A DNA stretch of 24,691 nt from an uncultured Solirubrobacteraceae bacterium (lineage in GTDB: Bacteria > Actinomycetota > Thermoleophilia > Solirubrobacterales > Solirubrobacteraceae): assembly GCA_902806215.1 (NCBI GenBank), contig CADCVT010000025.1, forward strand, positions 1-24,691, given 5' to 3'. This document shows, in pieces, positions 22,202-24,691 of this stretch; the first letter of the stretch is position 1; the number at the start of each line of letters is the position of its first letter. Made by a program: the position numbers and the translations under genes. The notes beneath the pieces were generated by a model. The model worked only from the letters and a program-made list of their open reading frames with translations. It was not told the origin of the DNA and did not search any database.

Positions 22202-22909
22202 GCGGCGCTTGGACTTCTTCTTGAACGCCGTCGGTTCGGGCGCGAGCGCTCCGATGCGGACGGTCGAACGGACGCCGAGGGCCTCCGCGGTGGCCTGCGT
22301 GAGGTCCCAGTCGCGGCCGGGGACGAACGGTCCGCGGTCGATGACGGGGACCGTGATGGTTCGGCCGCCGTGGTAGAGGTCGACCTTGGTTCCGCAGGGC
22401 AGCGTCTTGTGGGCGACGCCGATCGTCTTGCGGGTCAGGCGCGTGCCGCACGCGGTCTTCCTGCCGAAGAAGCCCGGGCCGTACCAGCTGGCGACGGCGG
22501 ATTTGAAGATCGTGGTCTGCGCGACGAGCGGATCGGACGCCGCGGTGGCGCTGTCGGCCGGGCGGTCGATGACCGCGCGGAGCGTGATCCGCCCGAGCGT
22601 GTCGGTCTTCCAGCGCGCGACGAACGTGTTGTCCTCGGCGACGGTCGAGGTCGCGATCTGGCGCCACGAGCCGTCGAGGAGCTGCAGCTCGATGCGGACG
22701 GGCCGGCCGGCCTCGCCGTCGTGCGTGCGGCCGCGGATCGCGAGCGTCCGATCGAGCAGCGCGCCCGGGCGGACCTCCAGCGCGGGACGGTCGATCGTCG
22801 CCTCGGCACCGCCGTTGGGGGCCGGCTCCTGCGCGAGGGCAGGGGCAGCCGACAGGCCGAGGCAGAGCACGGCAGCGATCTTCGCGGATGCGCGGCGGGT
22901 CGTCGTCAT
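22199..22909 (-). CDS. RlpA-like secreted double-psi beta-barrel protein
   Basis: This 236-residue protein has a signal peptide (MTTTRRASAKIAAVLCLGLSAAPALA) and a beta-sandwich-like middle (~35-130: RPGALLDRTLAIRGR, VRIELQLLDGSWRQI, FVARWKT). A C-terminal double-psi beta-barrel follows: ASWYGPGFFGRKTACGTRL, LPCGTKVDLYHGGRTITVPVIDRGPFVPGRDWDLTQATAEALGV. The barrel's conserved A-S-W-Y-G, T-A-C-G and D-R-G-P motifs match RlpA, which in other bacteria is a septal lytic transglycosylase or peptidoglycan-binding protein. The basic tail FKKKSKRR is unusual for a secreted protein. I choose ATG 22909 because it lies 11 nt after the end of a c-di-AMP riboswitch; the longer frame from 23005 would read through the riboswitch. 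Expression is therefore probably tied to c-di-AMP and cell-wall or osmotic state. Confidence 0.92.
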   Translation of the reverse strand: MTTTRRASAKIAAVLCLGLSAAPALAQEPAPNGGAEATIDRPALEVRPGALLDRTLAIRGRTHDGEAGRPVRIELQLLDGSWRQIATSTVAEDNTFVARWKTDTLGRITLRAVIDRPADSATAASDPLVAQTTIFKSAVASWYGPGFFGRKTACGTRLTRKTIGVAHKTLPCGTKVDLYHGGRTITVPVIDRGPFVPGRDWDLTQATAEALGVRSTVRIGALAPEPTAFKKKSKRR

Positions 22910-22919
22910 GGTGATCGGT

Positions 22920-23068
22920 CCGCCTACGAGGTGAGCTGTCGGGCTCGCGCCATGCGCTAGGACCCAGAACGTCAGGTCCATTCGCCCCGGCGATCTCGCA
23001 CACACGCAAGACCGCAGTGGTTCCCCCGCTCCCGGCGCCCTGAGACACCGGAACTCGGCTGACGGCGC
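22920..23068 (-). ncRNA. Cyclic di-AMP (ydaO-yuaA) riboswitch
   Basis: Read on the minus strand, the segment carries the ydaO-yuaA landmarks in order. GCGCCGTCAGCCGAGTTCC is at 23068-23050, GAGCGGGGGAACCA at 23031-23018, CGGGGCGAAT at 22989-22980, and GCCCGACAGCTCACCTCG followed by TAGGCG at 22944-22921. The outer helix pairs GCGCC with the final GGCG. The class senses c-di-AMP and usually turns genes off when the ligand is high; in actinobacteria it commonly precedes cell-wall hydrolase genes such as rpf, NlpC/P60 and RlpA-like genes, as here. The last stem is adjacent to the GGCGGA that would serve as ribosome-binding site. I did not resolve the expression platform. A -10-like TTATCC lies at 23078-23073. 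Confidence 0.93.
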
Positions 23069-23072
23069 GGAA

Positions 23073-23078
23073 GGATAA
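23073..23078 (-). promoter_or_regulatory. Putative -10 element for the riboswitch transcript
   Basis: TTATCC on the minus strand, followed by TTCCGC, lies about 5-10 nt upstream of the first conserved riboswitch base and just after the terminator pair. No matching -35 is clear in the GC-rich upstream DNA. Confidence 0.35.
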
Positions 23079-23093
23079 CGCGGCCGGCGGCGG

Positions 23094-23122
23094 GGCGCAG
23101 CGGCCCAGGGGGCCGCTGCGCC
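23094..23122. terminator. 13-bp stem terminator, second of twin pair
   Basis: GGCGCAGCGGCCC / GGGCCGCTGCGCC is a perfect 13-bp stem with the 3-nt loop AGG. It lies downstream of the histone-like gene (minus direction) and upstream of the riboswitch promoter, insulating the two units. Confidence 0.7.
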
Positions 23123-23124
23123 TT

Positions 23125-23153
23125 GGGAGAATCGCCCGGGGGGCGATTCTCCC
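23125..23153. terminator. 13-bp stem terminator, first of twin pair
   Basis: GGGAGAATCGCCC / GGGCGATTCTCCC is a perfect 13-bp stem with loop GGG, beginning 7 bp beyond the stop of the histone-like gene. It has the same stem and loop lengths as the neighbouring hairpin, with only 2 bp between them. No U-run is present. Confidence 0.75.
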
Positions 23154-23160
23154 GCCGGGC

Positions 23161-24081
23161 TCAGGGTTTCGGGAGCTTCGAGAGCAGGCCGCGTACGGCC
23201 TGGCCCGCGACCGCGCCGCCGAGCTGCGCGAGCTCGCCGACGGCGCGCACGCCGGTGGTGACGATCTCGACGCCGCTGGGCGGAGCCCCGCCGGCGTCCT
23301 CGGGCGTCGCCCAGCCCGCGGGCGGCGCCTGCTCCTTCGGCTTGTCCGCCGTGCGCTTCTTCGAGGAGGGCGCGGCGGTGATCGGCGTCGGCTTCTTCGC
23401 CTTCGCGCCGTTGGACTTCGGCCCCGCCGCAGCCGCCTTCTCCGCCGCCTTCGCGGTGGCGGCAGCGGTCTTGGCCGTCGAGGTCGAGGGCGTGGCCGTC
23501 TTCGGCTTCGCGGCGGCCGGCTTCCTCTTCGCCGGAGCCTTCGCCTTGGCCGCGACCTTGTCGGCCGCCTTCGCGGTGGACGCCGCCTTCGGCTTGGACG
23601 CGGTCGAGGCCTTCGGCTTGGAGCCGGTCGCCGCCTTCGGCCTGGACGCGGTCGAGGCCTTCGGCTTGGACGCGGACGAGGCCTTCGCGCTCGACGCCGC
23701 CTTCGGCTTCGTCGCGGACGCCTTCGCCTTGCTCGCGGCAGAGCTCGTCGCCTTGGCCTTCGCGGCCGTCTTCGTCCCGCTCTTCGCGGTCGTGCCGGTG
23801 CTCTTCGCACGCGACGAGGACGAGGACGCCTTGGGCTTGGATGCCCCACCGCCCTTCGCCGAAGAGCGCGACGGAGCGGTCTTCGCCGCGGCCTTCGCAG
23901 CGGCCGCGACGGTCGCCGCCGCCTCGCTCGTCGCAGGGGCCTTGTCGGTCGAGCCGGATGCCGCGCTACCGTCGGCATCGCGGCGACCCGTCGAGGGGCT
24001 CTCTCCCCGCTTCCGCGAGCGTCGAACAGGACGCGAGCGGGGGAGGCTGGAAAGGACTTCACGCTGGTTGTCGTCGGCCAT
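23161..24081 (-). CDS. Lys/Ala-rich histone H1-like low-complexity protein
   Basis: From ATG 24081 the frame encodes 306 residues. A basic N-terminus (SRPVRRSRKRG) is followed by a ~200-residue region built almost only of Ala, Lys, Ser, Thr and Pro, including near-repeats of the form A-S-K-P-K-A-S-T and A-A-K. The C-terminal ~35 residues are different and non-repetitive (GVEIVTTGVRAVGELAQLGG, ending LLSKLPKP), forming a probable amphipathic helix pair. Composition resembles the C-terminal tails of actinobacterial HupB/Lsr2-like and eukaryotic H1 proteins, suggesting nonspecific DNA, RNA or polyanion binding. The conserved-looking tail could be the functional anchor. The ATG at 24147 is a less likely start because it reaches towards the divergent sigma-factor promoter. 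Twin terminators follow the gene. Confidence 0.8.
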   Translation of the reverse strand: MADDNQREVLSSLPRSRPVRRSRKRGESPSTGRRDADGSAASGSTDKAPATSEAAATVAAAAKAAAKTAPSRSSAKGGGASKPKASSSSSRAKSTGTTAKSGTKTAAKAKATSSAASKAKASATKPKAASSAKASSASKPKASTASRPKAATGSKPKASTASKPKAASTAKAADKVAAKAKAPAKRKPAAAKPKTATPSTSTAKTAAATAKAAEKAAAAGPKSNGAKAKKPTPITAAPSSKKRTADKPKEQAPPAGWATPEDAGGAPPSGVEIVTTGVRAVGELAQLGGAVAGQAVRGLLSKLPKP

Positions 24082-24137
24082 CAGCCGATCATTGTGTCGC
24101 AGACTTGGGTGCAACCGGTTTTCGCCCGAAACGTTCA

Positions 24138-24165
24138 TTGACTTCAACCACCGGATCCATAGACT
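24138..24165 (+). promoter_or_regulatory. Sigma-70-type promoter for rpoD
   Basis: TTGACT (24138-24143), a 16-bp spacer and TAGACT (24160-24165) make the best housekeeping-type promoter visible in the window. It points to a transcript starting near 24172, about 100 nt before the sigma-factor ATG. The unusually AT-rich setting (GATCATTGTG, GTTTTCGCC, CAGTTTTGG) supports a promoter region. Confidence 0.65.
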
Positions 24166-24238
24166 GAGGCAGCCAGTTTTGGGCGGCGGCGACGTTACCC
24201 TGCCTAGACCAGCTTCACCTCGCGAGGAACACCACGTG

Positions 24239-24261
24239 GCCGGGCCTTAGGTCAACCCGGC
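24239..24261 (+). other. Hairpin in the rpoD leader
   Basis: GCCGGG (24239-24244) pairs with CCCGGC (24256-24261) around an 11-nt loop, ending 14 nt before the ATG. It may influence translation; function is unknown. Confidence 0.3.
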
Positions 24262-24275
24262 GGAAACGGAACTTC

Positions 24276-24691
24276 ATGTCAGTCGCAGAACTCCAGGAAC
24301 TCGAAGAGGTCAAGAACCTCCTGGCGCGTGGCCAGGAGCTCGGCGTCCTCACGCACGCCGAGATCGCTCTCGCCGTGCGCGAGCTCGACGTCGACGAGTC
24401 CGACGTGGAGGAGCTCACCGCCTTCATCGAGACCTCCGAGATCGAGCTGGTCGAGGAGATCGACCCCGCCACGCAGGCGGGCAACGCGGTCGAGCGCGCG
24501 CCCGACAAGCGCGGCGGTCGCCGGGCGAAGAAGACGACCGGGATCGACTTCCGGCCGGACATGACCACCGACTCCCTTCAGCTGTTCCTGAAGGACATCG
24601 GCAAGGTCCGCCTGCTCACCGCGCAGGAGGAGGTCGACCTCGCCAAGCGCATCGAGCGCGGCGACCTCGACGCGAAGCAGAAGATGGTCGA
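24276..24691 (+). CDS. rpoD: Primary RNA polymerase sigma factor RpoD/SigA, N-terminal part
   Basis: The frame starts at ATG 24276, preceded by GGAAACGGA, and runs off the right edge after about 138 codons. Residues 1-60 resemble sigma region 1.1: a helical, acidic segment with a LLARGQELGVLTHAEIALAV helix and an acidic ELVEEID. A basic linker (KRGGRRAKKT) follows, then sigma region 1.2, DSLQLFLKDIGKVRLLTAQE with EVDLAKRIERGD, which is diagnostic of housekeeping group 1 or 2 sigma factors. The N-terminus is shorter than the several-hundred-residue extensions of some actinobacterial SigA/HrdB proteins. A good TTGACT/TAGACT promoter lies upstream, and the divergent neighbour is the histone-like gene. 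Confidence 0.93.
   Translation, partial: MSVAELQELEEVKNLLARGQELGVLTHAEIALAVRELDVDESDVEELTAFIETSEIELVEEIDPATQAGNAVERAPDKRGGRRAKKTTGIDFRPDMTTDSLQLFLKDIGKVRLLTAQEEVDLAKRIERGDLDAKQKMV

Noticed and set aside
22910..23005. Longer N-terminus for the RlpA-like protein (start at 23005)
   Set aside because: It would run through the c-di-AMP riboswitch and hide the signal peptide.

Overview
The window is 24.7 kb of very GC-rich, gene-dense DNA. It looks like an actinobacterial chromosome, most plausibly class Thermoleophilia (Solirubrobacterales-like). The basis is codon use, many GTG/TTG starts, 4-bp GTGA gene overlaps, the MerR-DICT regulator, GlpX, a c-di-AMP riboswitch ahead of an RlpA-like gene, and a SigA/RpoD homologue at the right edge. 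The taxonomic call is inference. There is no tRNA, rRNA, CRISPR array, prophage or intact transposon.

Region 1 (1-4370): the 3' end of an acyl-CoA dehydrogenase gene overlaps a membrane-anchored zinc metallopeptidase gene. A CorA-type metal transporter gene then diverges from a SNF2-family helicase gene whose N-terminus holds a duplicated W-W module. Region 2 (4371-7711): a decayed flavin amine oxidase gene (5'-truncated and frameshifted), a thiolase gene preceded by a 17-bp direct repeat, and a small ABC-type predicted ATPase gene. Region 3 (7708-9813): a winged-helix protein gene with no clear start codon, a 3-hydroxyacyl-CoA dehydrogenase-like SDR gene, and a divergent cupin gene with an apparently leaderless promoter pair. 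Region 4 (9814-13500): an MMPL transporter gene behind a leader of stacked palindromes, converging on a two-gene unit (secreted protein, RibD-type reductase).

Region 5 (13521-17052): a plus-strand unit of hypothetical protein, secreted (beta/alpha)8 glycoside hydrolase, four-helix membrane protein and glpX. Between the last two lies a 164-nt imperfect palindrome whose 3' arm contains the glpX ribosome-binding site. Region 6 (17043-19583): a membrane-anchored unknown protein and an NAD(P)-binding epimerase-like protein, divergent from a MerR-DICT regulator with a MerR-style long-spacer promoter. Region 7 (19594-22192): moeA and a degenerate GGDEF protein diverge around five tandem 34-bp hairpin repeats. 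Region 8 (22199-24691): an RlpA-like secreted protein gene under a cyclic-di-AMP riboswitch, two twin strong terminators, a Lys/Ala-rich histone-H1-like protein gene, and the divergent start of the primary sigma factor gene.

Most genes are metabolic or envelope housekeeping genes. The features that ordinary annotation does not explain are structural: the long palindrome before glpX, the tandem hairpin repeats before moeA, the operator-like stacked palindromes before the MMPL gene, and the eroded amine oxidase.
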